DNA of 64,000 nucleotides from CAXXOK01 sp964584315 (GTDB lineage: Bacteria; Bacillota; Clostridia; Christensenellales; Aristaeellaceae): positions 48,526 through 112,525 of the forward strand of contig CAZOZO010000005.1 in assembly GCA_964584315.1 (NCBI GenBank), given 5' to 3'. The notes beneath the pieces are model-generated. The model was not told the origin of the DNA. It saw nothing but the letters and a program-made list of their open reading frames with translations, and searched no databases. The translations under genes and the position numbers were made by a program. Of this stretch, positions 28,272 through 36,399 are shown one piece after another. Every line of letters starts with the position of its first letter. Position 1 is the first letter of the stretch.

Positions 28272-28390
28272 CCCTGTTCATACGGTTTCCGCCCCGGCGG
28301 GTAACGCACATGCGTGTGTAGCCTCGCGCCAAGGGGTTTGGCGGGCGGAGACCGTATCTGGTACCGATGACCGCGGGAGGCTCGTTCTAT

Positions 28391-29332
28391 ATGAGACGTT
28401 ATATCGGCAAGCGATTGCTCATTTCAATCGGCACGCTCTTTGTGGTAATCCTGTTGCTTTTTGTGTTGCTACAGTTCATGCCTGGTTCTCCATTCAACGA
28501 TGAAAAGCTTAACAAGGACCAGCGCGTCGCCCTGTATGAAAAATACGGTTTGGATCAGCCGATTCTAGTGCAGTTTGGCAAATATGTGTACAACATGCTG
28601 CGCGGTGATTTTGGCGTTAGTTATACCATCAGTAAAAACACACCAATTTCACAATTGTTGCAATCCCGCCTACCAGTCAGCCTGCGCATCGGCGGACAGG
28701 CTGTGCTGCTGGGCTCTTTGATCGGGTTGATATTGGGTATCATCGCCGCCATCTGGCATGGCACATTTTGGGATACCCTGTCTACGATCATTTCGGTCAT
28801 CGGCGTCAGTGTGCCTAGCTATGTATTTGCACTTGCACTGGCCTATGTGTTCGGCTACCAGTTAAGCTGGCTGCCGCTTCTGTACAGTAACGAGCAGCCG
28901 TTTGCGTCCTCGGTGCTGCCCAGCATCGCGCTATGCATGTTTACCATTGCCTCCATCGCACGATTTACGCGAAGCGAGATGCTGGAGGTGCTTGGCAGCG
29001 ATTATATCCTGCTGGCAGAGAGCAAAGGCATCTATGGCCCGCGGCTGATCGTGCGCCATGTGCTGCGCAACGCGCTGATCCCCATCGTGACCGTGCTCGC
29101 TCCATTGATCGTGAGTTTGATGACGGGCAGCCTCGTGGTGGAAAAGATATTTTCCATCCCTGGCATCGGCAGCCTGCTGGTAACGGCGATCCAGTCCAAT
29201 GACTATAATGTTGTCATTGCGCTCAGTTTTATCTACAGCGCGATGTACATCGGCATTATGCTGGTGGTCGATATTCTCTACGGTGTGATCGACCCGCGCA
29301 TTCGCCTGAGCAAGGAGGCACCGCATGACTGA
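28391..29332 (+). CDS. oppB: Oligopeptide ABC transporter permease
   Basis: 313 residues from the ATG at 28391, preceded by GCGGGAGGC; an upstream in-frame ATG at 28367 lacks a site. It has six membrane segments, with the DppB/OppB N-terminus MRRYIGKRLLISIGTLFVV and the long first loop containing FMPGSPF and YGLDQPILVQFGKY. The EAA region is at about residues 195-225. The stop overlaps the next start by 8 bases. Confidence 0.93.
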   Translation: MRRYIGKRLLISIGTLFVVILLLFVLLQFMPGSPFNDEKLNKDQRVALYEKYGLDQPILVQFGKYVYNMLRGDFGVSYTISKNTPISQLLQSRLPVSLRIGGQAVLLGSLIGLILGIIAAIWHGTFWDTLSTIISVIGVSVPSYVFALALAYVFGYQLSWLPLLYSNEQPFASSVLPSIALCMFTIASIARFTRSEMLEVLGSDYILLAESKGIYGPRLIVRHVLRNALIPIVTVLAPLIVSLMTGSLVVEKIFSIPGIGSLLVTAIQSNDYNVVIALSFIYSAMYIGIMLVVDILYGVIDPRIRLSKEAPHD

Positions 29333-30383
29333 CGAGACGATGCTCCAAACGGTCGAGTTCAAGCCGGATGATTTTGACCTGAAGGGTGCCGATACCACCA
29401 GGCTTGACATGAACTTTGCCAGCCACCGCTTCTGGCGTGAGGCGTTCAACCGTTTTCGGGAGAATAAGGGCGCTGTGTTCAGCCTGATCACCATCCTGCT
29501 GCTGGTTTTATTGGCGATCTTCGGGCCGTTGGTGTCGCCGTATACGTATCAGGAGCAAAACATCAAAAACACAAACATGGCGCCGCGCATTCAAGGCGTG
29601 GAGGCGCTGGGCATCTTCAACGGTAACGAAGTGCTCAAGACCTCGACCGGCAGCAAGCTGAAAAATGCCTACGTGATCAACAAAGAGACGGGCGAAAAGA
29701 ACAATACCTACTACTGGCTTGGCTCGGATGCGCTTGGACGCGACATCTGGACGCGCACATGGACGGGCACGCGCGTGAGCCTGTATATCGCTTTCGTAGC
29801 CGTGCTGATCGACATGATCATCGGTATGAGCTACGGCCTGATCTCCGGCTATTTCGGGGGCAAGATCGACTCGGTATTACAGCGTACGGCTGAGATCATC
29901 AACAGCATCCCCACGCTGGTGATCGTGACCCTGTTGATGCTGGTGCTCAAGCCCGGCCTTGCGACCATTACGCTGGCCTTGATGATTACAGGGTGGATCG
30001 GCATGAGCCGCATTGCGCGCGCGCAGATGCTCAAGCTCAAGGAACAAGAGTTTGTTCTGGCCAGCCATACGCTGGGTGCGTCCAACATGCGCGTGATCTT
30101 CAGTGAGATTTTGCCCAACATCATCAGCCAGCTGATCACCAACACCATGTTCTCCATCCCCACGGCCATCTTTACGGAGGCGTTCTTGAGCTTTGTGGGG
30201 CTTGGCATCCCCGAGCCCATGTGCTCGCTGGGTTCGCTGATCAGCTATGCGTTCCAGAGCTTCACGACCCATCCGTTCCAGATCATCCCGCCGGTGATCG
30301 TGCTCGCGCTGCTGATGCTGTGCTTCAACATGCTGGCCGACGGCCTGCGCGATGCGTTTGACCCCAAGATGAAGGAAATGTAA
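29325..30383 (+). CDS. oppC: Oligopeptide ABC transporter permease
   Basis: 352 residues with six membrane segments. OppC landmarks are FRENKGAVFSLITILLLVLLAIFGPLVSPY near the N-terminus and WLGSDALGRDIWTRTWTGTRVSLYIAF. The extracytoplasmic insert of about 70 residues (TNMAPRIQGVEALGIFNG onward) before the LGSDALGRD block is typical of longer OppC forms. It overlaps oppB by 8 bases and is 16 bases before oppD. Confidence 0.93.
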   Translation: MTDETMLQTVEFKPDDFDLKGADTTRLDMNFASHRFWREAFNRFRENKGAVFSLITILLLVLLAIFGPLVSPYTYQEQNIKNTNMAPRIQGVEALGIFNGNEVLKTSTGSKLKNAYVINKETGEKNNTYYWLGSDALGRDIWTRTWTGTRVSLYIAFVAVLIDMIIGMSYGLISGYFGGKIDSVLQRTAEIINSIPTLVIVTLLMLVLKPGLATITLALMITGWIGMSRIARAQMLKLKEQEFVLASHTLGASNMRVIFSEILPNIISQLITNTMFSIPTAIFTEAFLSFVGLGIPEPMCSLGSLISYAFQSFTTHPFQIIPPVIVLALLMLCFNMLADGLRDAFDPKMKEM

Positions 30384-30399
30384 AGGAGGCTGTGTATCA

Positions 30400-31473
30400 A
30401 TGCCAGATAGAGAATTGATCCTTTCGATCCGCGGCCTTGACATCAGCTTTGATACATCCGGCGGCGCGGTTCATGCCATCCGCGGGGTAGACCTGAAGCT
30501 GTACCGCAGCGAAACCGTCGCCATCGTGGGGGAGAGCGGCTCAGGCAAGAGTGTGTCGATGAAGGCCGTGATGGGCATCCTCGATAAAAACAGCAAGATC
30601 AACAGCGGCGAGATCCTATTTACCTATCAGGAAAACGGCAAACCCAAGACCGTCGATATCCTGCAGATGCCCAAGCAGGAGATACGCCGCACGATCAACG
30701 GGCGGCATATCGCCATGGTGTTTCAGGACCCCATGACCTCGCTGGACCCCACCATGACGGTGGGCAAGCAGATCATGGAGGGCATGATGTGGCACGAGAA
30801 GCTGAGTAAAAAAGAGGCTTGGGAGCGCGCGGTATCGCTGCTGAACAAGGTGGGCATCAGCGACCCTGAAAAGCGCATGAAGAACTACCCGCACCAGTTG
30901 TCCGGCGGGATGCGGCAGCGCGTGGTCATCGCCATCGCGTTGGCGTGCGACCCCGATGTGCTGATCTGCGACGAGCCGACCACTGCGCTGGACGTGACCA
31001 TTCAAGCCAAGATTCTGGAACTGATCAAGAGTGTGCAGCGGGAGATGAACATCAGCGTGATCTATATCACGCACGATCTTGGCGTGGTGGCGAAGGTAGC
31101 GGACTATGTGAACGTGATGTACGCGGGCAACATCGTGGAGCGCGGCACCATCAACGAGGTGTTCTATGACCCGCGTCACCCGTACACCTGGGGGCTGCTC
31201 TCCGCCATGCCGGATTTGGATACCAATGATCCGCGCCTGTTTGCCATCCCGGGCAGCCCGCCCAACCTGATGCATGAGCGGCCCGGCGACGCGTTTGCGC
31301 CGCGTAACATTTTCGCGCTGAACATCGACGACCGCCTAATGCCCCCGATGTTCAAAATCACAGATACGCATGCGGCGGCCACGTGGCTCTTGCACGAAAA
31401 TGCGCCAAAGGTCGAGATGCCGGCGGAGCTGCGCGCGCGCATCGAGCGCATGAAAAAGGAGGCGGACCTATGA
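30400..31473 (+). CDS. oppD: Oligopeptide ABC transporter ATPase
   Basis: 357 residues, after AAAGGAGGC. Walker A GESGSGKS, Q-loop VFQDPMTSLDP, signature LSGGMRQRV, Walker B VLICDEPTTALDV and H-loop ITHDLGVV are all intact. The C-terminal oligopeptide/dipeptide domain (HPYTWGLLSAMPDLD, then PGSPPNLMHERPGDAFAPR) is present, though the usual CPFAPRC cysteine cluster reads GDAFAPRN, so the cysteine-rich segment that binds an Fe-S cluster in many relatives is lost. It couples to oppF by an ATGA overlap. Confidence 0.93.
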   Translation: MPDRELILSIRGLDISFDTSGGAVHAIRGVDLKLYRSETVAIVGESGSGKSVSMKAVMGILDKNSKINSGEILFTYQENGKPKTVDILQMPKQEIRRTINGRHIAMVFQDPMTSLDPTMTVGKQIMEGMMWHEKLSKKEAWERAVSLLNKVGISDPEKRMKNYPHQLSGGMRQRVVIAIALACDPDVLICDEPTTALDVTIQAKILELIKSVQREMNISVIYITHDLGVVAKVADYVNVMYAGNIVERGTINEVFYDPRHPYTWGLLSAMPDLDTNDPRLFAIPGSPPNLMHERPGDAFAPRNIFALNIDDRLMPPMFKITDTHAAATWLLHENAPKVEMPAELRARIERMKKEADL

Positions 31474-32390
31474 GCATGCCGCTTCTGAAAGTGGACAACC
31501 TCAAGCAGTACTTCCGCATCAGCAGCCACTTTACCGTCAAGGCGGTAGATGGGGTCAGTTTTGAGATCTTCCCGGGGGAAACGTATGGATTGGTTGGGGA
31601 GAGCGGATCTGGCAAGAGCACCATCGGCCGCAGTGTGATACGCCTCTATGAACCCACGCAGGGCAGTATCACGTTTGATGGCCTGGATATCAGCGGAAAC
31701 ATGAGCCGCGAGGCCGAAAAGCACCTGCGCATCGGGATGCAGATGATCTTTCAGGACCCGATGGCTTGCCTGAATCCGCGCAAGAAAGTTAGCGACATCA
31801 TTGCGCAGGGGTTGGATATCCACCACATGTGCGCCAATGAACGTGAACGCAAGGAGAAGATCTCTGAAATTCTGGAGCAGGTGGGGCTTGCGCCCGAGCA
31901 CGCCAGCCGCTATCCGCACCAGTTCTCCGGCGGGCAGCGCCAGCGGGTGGGTATTGCCCGCGCGCTGATTATGCGACCCAAGCTGATTATCGCGGATGAG
32001 TGCATCAGCGCGCTGGACGTGAGCATACAGGCACAGGTCGTGAACCTGATGAAGGACATCCAACAGCGCACCGGCTGCGCATATCTGTTTATCGCGCACG
32101 ACCTGTCGATGGTCAAGTATATCAGCGATCGCATCGGCGTGCTGCATATGGGGCACCTGGTGGAGAGCGGCACCAAGCAGGAGATATTTGAAAACCCCAT
32201 CCACCCGTATACCAAAAGCTTGCTGTCCGCGATACCGCATCCCAACCCCGTTGTGGAGAAGGCGCGCGTGGCCATGAGCTACGACTACCGCACGTTTGGC
32301 GTGGATTACCTGAAAGGCAAAGACCACCTTGTGTGCGGCACGCACCATGTGCTGGCAACCGATGAGGAACTGGAGAAATGGAACCGCTGA
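31470..32390 (+). CDS. oppF: Oligopeptide ABC transporter ATPase
   Basis: 306 residues from the ATG at 31470 after AAGGAGGCGGACCT, overlapping the oppD stop. Walker A GESGSGKST, Q-loop IFQDPMACLNPR, signature FSGGQRQRVG, Walker B LIIADECISALDV and H-loop IAHDLSMV are all visible. The C-terminal HPYTKSLLSAIPHPNP segment marks the oligopeptide family. The sequence then ends with a short HLVCGTHHVLATDEE tail instead of the longer cysteine-containing one. Last gene of the operon; a strong terminator follows. Confidence 0.93.
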   Translation: MSMPLLKVDNLKQYFRISSHFTVKAVDGVSFEIFPGETYGLVGESGSGKSTIGRSVIRLYEPTQGSITFDGLDISGNMSREAEKHLRIGMQMIFQDPMACLNPRKKVSDIIAQGLDIHHMCANERERKEKISEILEQVGLAPEHASRYPHQFSGGQRQRVGIARALIMRPKLIIADECISALDVSIQAQVVNLMKDIQQRTGCAYLFIAHDLSMVKYISDRIGVLHMGHLVESGTKQEIFENPIHPYTKSLLSAIPHPNPVVEKARVAMSYDYRTFGVDYLKGKDHLVCGTHHVLATDEELEKWNR

Positions 32391-32428
32391 CGGGATGGAA
32401 TTTCGCAGGCGGTAGAGCAGGCAGCCAG

Positions 32429-32464
32429 AGCAGCGCGCATCCAAGCTGGATGCGCGCTGCTTTT
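32429..32464 (+). terminator. Terminator of the opp operon
   Basis: A perfect 15-base GC-rich stem (32429-32443 with 32447-32461) with an AGC loop is followed by TTTT. It is 40 bases past the oppF stop. Confidence 0.9.
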
Positions 32465-32598
32465 CGCAAAGTGAAGCAGACTTGCATAAGCCGATCGTAG
32501 GGCATGTCGCTCGTTTGATGGATGGATATGACGGGCTTCATCCTTTTTGTAGATGCATTGAGCACAGCAACAAAGCAAACCGCAGCGCCTTCCCTCTA

Positions 32599-32627
32599 TT
32601 GGCAAACACGTCGCGGTGCGCTATGAT
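32599..32627 (+). promoter_or_regulatory. Promoter of the GH13 gene
   Basis: TTGGCA (32599-32604) and TATGAT (32622-32627) are 17 bases apart, about 34 bases before the start codon. Confidence 0.7.
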
Positions 32628-32660
32628 ACCAGTACCCACATCAATGAAGGAGGCTTGTCC

Positions 32661-33953
32661 ATGGCGATACAGACTCCGCTTTCTTTTCGCAATCAAGTGA
32701 TGTATTCGGTATACGTTCGGCAGTTCAGCGCGGAGGGCACATTCAGGCAAGTGCAGGCGGCCCTGCCGCGCATCCGCGCGCTGGGGGTGGATATCGTTTG
32801 GCTTTTACCCATCCATCCCGTGGGAGAGGCAGCGCACAAGGGCGCGCTCGGCAGCCCCTACGCCATCCGCGACTACCGCGTAGTGAACCCGGAGTTTGGC
32901 ACGCTGGAGGACTTCCGCGCGCTGGTGGACGCCATCCACGCGCAGGGCATGAAGTGCATCATCGACGTGGTCTACAACCATACCGCGCCGGATTCGGTGC
33001 TTGCCCGCGAACACCCAGAGTGGTTCTATCATAAGCCGGATGGCTCATTTGGCAACCGCATCGGCGAGTGGTCGGACATCGTCGACCTGGACTATGACAA
33101 CCCTGCGCTATGGGCCTACCAGATCGATACGCTCAAGATGTGGGCGAGCATCGTGGACGGCTTCCGCTGCGATGTGGCACCGCTGATCCCCCTTGATTTT
33201 TGGCTGCGGGCGCGGGCGGAGGTCGAGGCCGTGCGGCCGGGCTGCATCTGGCTGAGCGAATCGGTGGAGCCGGAGTTTATCGTGGACAACCGCGCCCGCG
33301 GCATGGTGAGCCTGTCGGACTCGGAGATCTATCAGGCGTTTGACATGAGCTATGATTATGACATCCACGGCGATTTCATGCGCTATTTGCAGGGTGTGTG
33401 CCCGCTGGCGCGCTACGCGGAGGCGCTGAACCGGCAGGAGGCTGCCTATCCTTACAACTACGTGAAACTGCGGTTTCTGGAAAACCACGACAGGCCGCGC
33501 GCGCGCTTCATCCTGCCGGATGAGCGCAGCCGCCGCAACGCCACGGCCATGATGTACTTCCTCAAGGGCACAGCGCTGCTGTATAACGGGCAAGAGGCGG
33601 AGAATGACTTCCGCCCCAGCCTGTTCGACCGGGACCCCATCCGCTGGGACACGGGGCGCGACATTTCACCGCTGCTGCGCCGCCTGCACGCCATCAAGCA
33701 GAGTCCCATCCTGACCGACAGCGCCTGCCGCGCGGCCGACGCGGGCAACGATATTCTCGTAGTGGAGCACCGTGCGGGCGGGCAGCGGATGCTGGGTGTG
33801 TTCAGCCTGCGTGGCAAGGCGGCGGTGGTCTCCGTGCCATGGCCGGACGGCCGGTACATCAACCTGATCGACGACAGCGCTGTTCCGGTGGAAGGCGGGC
33901 TGCTGCCCTGCGCGGGCGAGCCCATCATCCTATCTACGGGCGAGAGAGCATAA
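32661..33953 (+). CDS. Cytoplasmic GH13 (alpha-amylase family) enzyme
   Basis: 430 residues from the ATG after GAAGGAGGC; the longer frame from 32616 overlaps the promoter's leader and lacks a site. The four GH13 regions are present: DVVYNHTA (I), DGFRCDVA with the nucleophile Asp (II), LSESVEP with the acid/base Glu (III) and FLENHDRPR with the transition-state Asp (IV). The barrel starts at VYVRQFSAEGTF. There is no signal peptide and only a short C-terminal beta domain. Short cytoplasmic GH13 members commonly act as maltodextrin- or sucrose-type glucosidases or phosphorylases; which one is not clear. It is a single-gene unit. Confidence 0.9.
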   Translation: MAIQTPLSFRNQVMYSVYVRQFSAEGTFRQVQAALPRIRALGVDIVWLLPIHPVGEAAHKGALGSPYAIRDYRVVNPEFGTLEDFRALVDAIHAQGMKCIIDVVYNHTAPDSVLAREHPEWFYHKPDGSFGNRIGEWSDIVDLDYDNPALWAYQIDTLKMWASIVDGFRCDVAPLIPLDFWLRARAEVEAVRPGCIWLSESVEPEFIVDNRARGMVSLSDSEIYQAFDMSYDYDIHGDFMRYLQGVCPLARYAEALNRQEAAYPYNYVKLRFLENHDRPRARFILPDERSRRNATAMMYFLKGTALLYNGQEAENDFRPSLFDRDPIRWDTGRDISPLLRRLHAIKQSPILTDSACRAADAGNDILVVEHRAGGQRMLGVFSLRGKAAVVSVPWPDGRYINLIDDSAVPVEGGLLPCAGEPIILSTGERA

Positions 33954-34706
33954 TATGCCGACGGCAGCGGGGAATGAACGACTTGCCTGACGCTGCGTGC
34001 ATTACCGTTTCACGTTTGTCATGCCCCGCATGAGCCGCATGGAGTACAAGCCGGATGGAGTTTTTGAAGACAGGGCTACCCTGCTTGTGAATGCCGCGAC
34101 TTTCCTTAAGTGGCCTGCCAAGTGAGGCGGCTGTAGGCGGCGGTGTAGAGAACCAAACGTATTCTGTAGGCGTTTTTTTGATGGACAACCCTTTCGTTTA
34201 AGCGCCTGTGAGCGGAGCACCGCAGCGAGTGAGCGGGCATTGATGGCACGTGGCGCTGCGTCGACCGGCTGGCCGCGCATCTGGGTGGAACGGCGCGAAC
34301 CCCGGACGGGGTGACCATGCCGTGAAAGCGGAGCAGACCAGATGGCGCTGCCACGTGCCCTGATGGTTGTGCTGTTGGCGCAGGACAGTCAAGTGGCAAA
34401 GACAAGGATGCATTTGCGCGTAGTTCATCCAACGCAGCAACAACGCCCACAATATGGGAAGAAGCCTAAGGCAGCGGAACAAGACATCCGCTGCCTTTGT
34501 GATGCCACCCCAGCGCACGCCTTAACACTGCAAGAAGCAAGGCAGGCTGCACAGTTGCAGTCGTTTTTGGGTAATGAAGGGGACAATGTTGAAATCGTTA
34601 CCACATGTACGGCAGAAGTGCGCATAATGGGATAAAAGGTAAGAAAAGCAAGCATAAACGGATATAGAGGTTTATGCGCTCTACCGTCAGAATGCCAGGA
34701 TATCCA
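33954..34706. other. Long intergenic stretch with structured repeats
   Basis: No gene is supported. It contains an inverted repeat GGCACGTGGC (34245-34254) and GCCACGTGCC (34350-34359), which could close a fold of about 115 bases, and the terminator-like hairpin at 34468-34498. Confidence 0.55.
34468..34498 (+). terminator. Terminator-like hairpin
   Basis: AAGGCAGCGG (34468-34477) and CCGCTGCCTT (34488-34497) form a 10-base stem with a 10-base loop and a short T-run. It is far from any gene end; it may terminate a non-coding transcript or be a remnant. Confidence 0.55.
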
Positions 34707-34735
34707 TTTCACGCAGCAACCATGTATGGTACAAT
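34707..34735 (+). promoter_or_regulatory. Possible promoter of the cupin gene
   Basis: TTTCAC (34707-34712) and TACAAT (34730-34735) are 17 bases apart. The -35 is weak. The leader would contain the operator-like site at 34819-34828. Confidence 0.5.
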
Positions 34736-34818
34736 GTGCCCAGCGCGACACATGCAAGATTCTACGCTATACATCGTAAGGGTTTTATGGTTTGAACCTC
34801 GCTGCGGATGCATGAGAT

Positions 34819-34828
34819 ATCGATTGCA
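34819..34828. promoter_or_regulatory. Candidate LacI-family operator (site 1)
   Basis: ATCGATTGCA, the reverse complement of TGCAATCGAT, lies in the leader of the cupin gene. The same 10-mer recurs at 35302-35311 and 36491-36500. Confidence 0.55.
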
Positions 34829-34885
34829 GTCGCCATATTGGCTAAATCAGGGCGGCTCTGGCCACCAACGGAAGGCGGAAACAAT

Positions 34886-35263
34886 ATGCAAAAAGTGAAC
34901 ATCTTCGACATCGAGGGCATGGAATTCCCAGCGGGCAGGCGCACTCGCGTGATATTGGGCGATAACGGAGCAATAAGCGGCGAGTATTTTTGCCAGGGTT
35001 ATGTGGTCATCTACCCGGGCGGCAGCGTGCCCCTGCACGAGCATGAGACGGTGGAGAGTTACACCGTGCTGCGCGGCACTGGCATGATGACCGTGGGGGA
35101 GGAGAGCGAGCCCGTGCGCGAGGGAGACCTGATTTACATGGAACGTGGAAAGCCGCACAGTTTAAAGAATACAGGCGAGAGCGACCTTCACATGATGTTC
35201 GTGTACGCACCCAAGATGGTGGTGGATCATTGGGCGCAGGAGCAGTCGGGAACCTTGCAATGA
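34886..35263 (+). CDS. Cupin-domain protein
   Basis: 125 residues from the ATG at 34886 after GGAAGGCGG; the frame is open upstream without a start signal. This is a single cupin barrel: motif 1 is PLHEHETVESYTVLRGTG (two His and a Glu as metal ligands) and motif 2 is GDLIYMERGKPHSLKNTG with the fourth ligand His. Small cupins like this are isomerases, dioxygenases or sugar-binding proteins. At the head of a sugar-catabolic block a sugar or sugar-acid isomerase or mutarotase-like role is possible. It has its own leader with an operator-like site. Confidence 0.85.
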   Translation: MQKVNIFDIEGMEFPAGRRTRVILGDNGAISGEYFCQGYVVIYPGGSVPLHEHETVESYTVLRGTGMMTVGEESEPVREGDLIYMERGKPHSLKNTGESDLHMMFVYAPKMVVDHWAQEQSGTLQ

Positions 35264-35285
35264 TGGAAATTGTGGGAAACTTTTC

Positions 35286-35323
35286 GGAATCGTATTGCAA
35301 TTGCAATCGATTTCAATTACAAT
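35286..35323 (+). promoter_or_regulatory. Promoter and overlapping operators of the catabolic operon
   Basis: TTGCAA (35295-35300) and TACAAT (35318-35323) are 17 bases apart. The spacer contains TGCAATCGATTTCA (35302-35315), which fits the LacI-family/cre pattern TGNAANCGNWNNCA. A second half-similar site, GGAATCGTATTGC (35286-35298), overlaps the -35 box. Binding here would block polymerase. Confidence 0.75.
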
Positions 35324-35359
35324 GGCGTTGACTTGATGCGAGGGGAACAAAACGACGAT

Positions 35360-36286
35360 ATGGGTATGTGCGCGCGCGAGATTCTGGAACGCCTGCATTT
35401 GTGCGGGCTCATGCCCGGCCTGACGGCTGAAACGCCGGATGCGCTGGTGGATTGCCTCGCGGCACTGGGAAGATTGGGTTTTCCTGCTGTCGAGGTGGAA
35501 GCGGTTTCACTTCCGAAAGACACACCATTGTCGACGATGTTGCCCCAAGGGGTAGACATGGCAGTAGGGGTGCGCGCCCCTTCGAGGGAACATGCGCTCT
35601 CATGGCTGGCAGGTGACACGGCATGGGCAACCTACCCGTGTGCGCTTCCCGCGCCGGGCGTTGAGCAGGCCAGCATTCGCGAAGTGCTGATGCGGCCAGA
35701 CAGCGAAGCACAAGCGGGCATGGTGGCGCAAACTATCGCCTTTCAGTGCGCTAGTGCGAGCAGTGTAACGGCACTTGCCACTGCGAGCCCGGCCCTGTGG
35801 ATCGTCGATGCGCCTGCGGATGGCACTTTTCTGGCACAGCTCTTGAAAAATCCCTCGGTATTGGTTGCCCGCCAACAGGCGTATGTGAACGTCGAAAACG
35901 CGCAAGCCGTCGCCGAGGAGCTGCACACGCAATGGGTAGCCTCCCTCAGCTTCACACTGATGCACATCGGCCTGAACGCCGATGACGCAGCCGAAGCGAA
36001 CGGTATTGCTGGGCAGTTTGCCAGTCTGATGGGCGTGGCGGTGGTTAACGGTGCGCAGAACAACTTTGCTGGCACGCTGGTGGAGGTCATGAAGTGCGGC
36101 GGGCGCGGCCTTCACGGGCACATCGGCTTTGGTACCGGCGATTTGCCCCGCGCCATGTACTACGCGGAGCGCAAGGGGTTTACCTTTGACCCTGCAAGCC
36201 GCAAGAACGATGCAGCGGGCAACGCCATATTGTACTATCTGGATCACGACATTGCGGGTTTCGCTGTGCACCTGCTGCAACGGTAG
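35360..36286 (+). CDS. KDPG-aldolase-like domain fused to a VOC-like domain
   Basis: 308 residues from the ATG at 35360 after GCGAGGGGA; ATGs at 35336 and 35366 are alternatives. The first 190 residues follow the KDPG/KHG aldolase barrel pattern (EILERLHLCGLMPGL; GRLGFPAVEVEAVS with the catalytic-type Glu). The Schiff-base Lys expected in a KxFPA motif is not seen where it should be (PALWIVDAP), so the aldolase site looks degenerate. The last 110 residues (LMHIGLNADDAAEANGIAGQF through GFAVHLLQR) match the VOC-like C-terminal domain found on Clostridial bifunctional 4-hydroxy-2-oxoglutarate/KDPG aldolases. The product may use the VOC metal site or be a divergent aldolase. First gene after the regulated promoter. 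Confidence 0.72.
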   Translation: MGMCAREILERLHLCGLMPGLTAETPDALVDCLAALGRLGFPAVEVEAVSLPKDTPLSTMLPQGVDMAVGVRAPSREHALSWLAGDTAWATYPCALPAPGVEQASIREVLMRPDSEAQAGMVAQTIAFQCASASSVTALATASPALWIVDAPADGTFLAQLLKNPSVLVARQQAYVNVENAQAVAEELHTQWVASLSFTLMHIGLNADDAAEANGIAGQFASLMGVAVVNGAQNNFAGTLVEVMKCGGRGLHGHIGFGTGDLPRAMYYAERKGFTFDPASRKNDAAGNAILYYLDHDIAGFAVHLLQR

Positions 36287-36399
36287 GCCGCGGGAATCCC
36301 CCTGTGTTCGCAGGAGCGTCATGCACACCGCATGACAGCGCGGAGAAAGACATCGCAGGTTTTGCGGGACATTGATTACATCGATAAGGAGTATTGTCA

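Noticed and set aside
26581..28332. A 583-codon open frame on the minus strand
   Set aside because: Mirror of oppA; valine/glycine/aspartate-rich low-complexity composition and no start signal.
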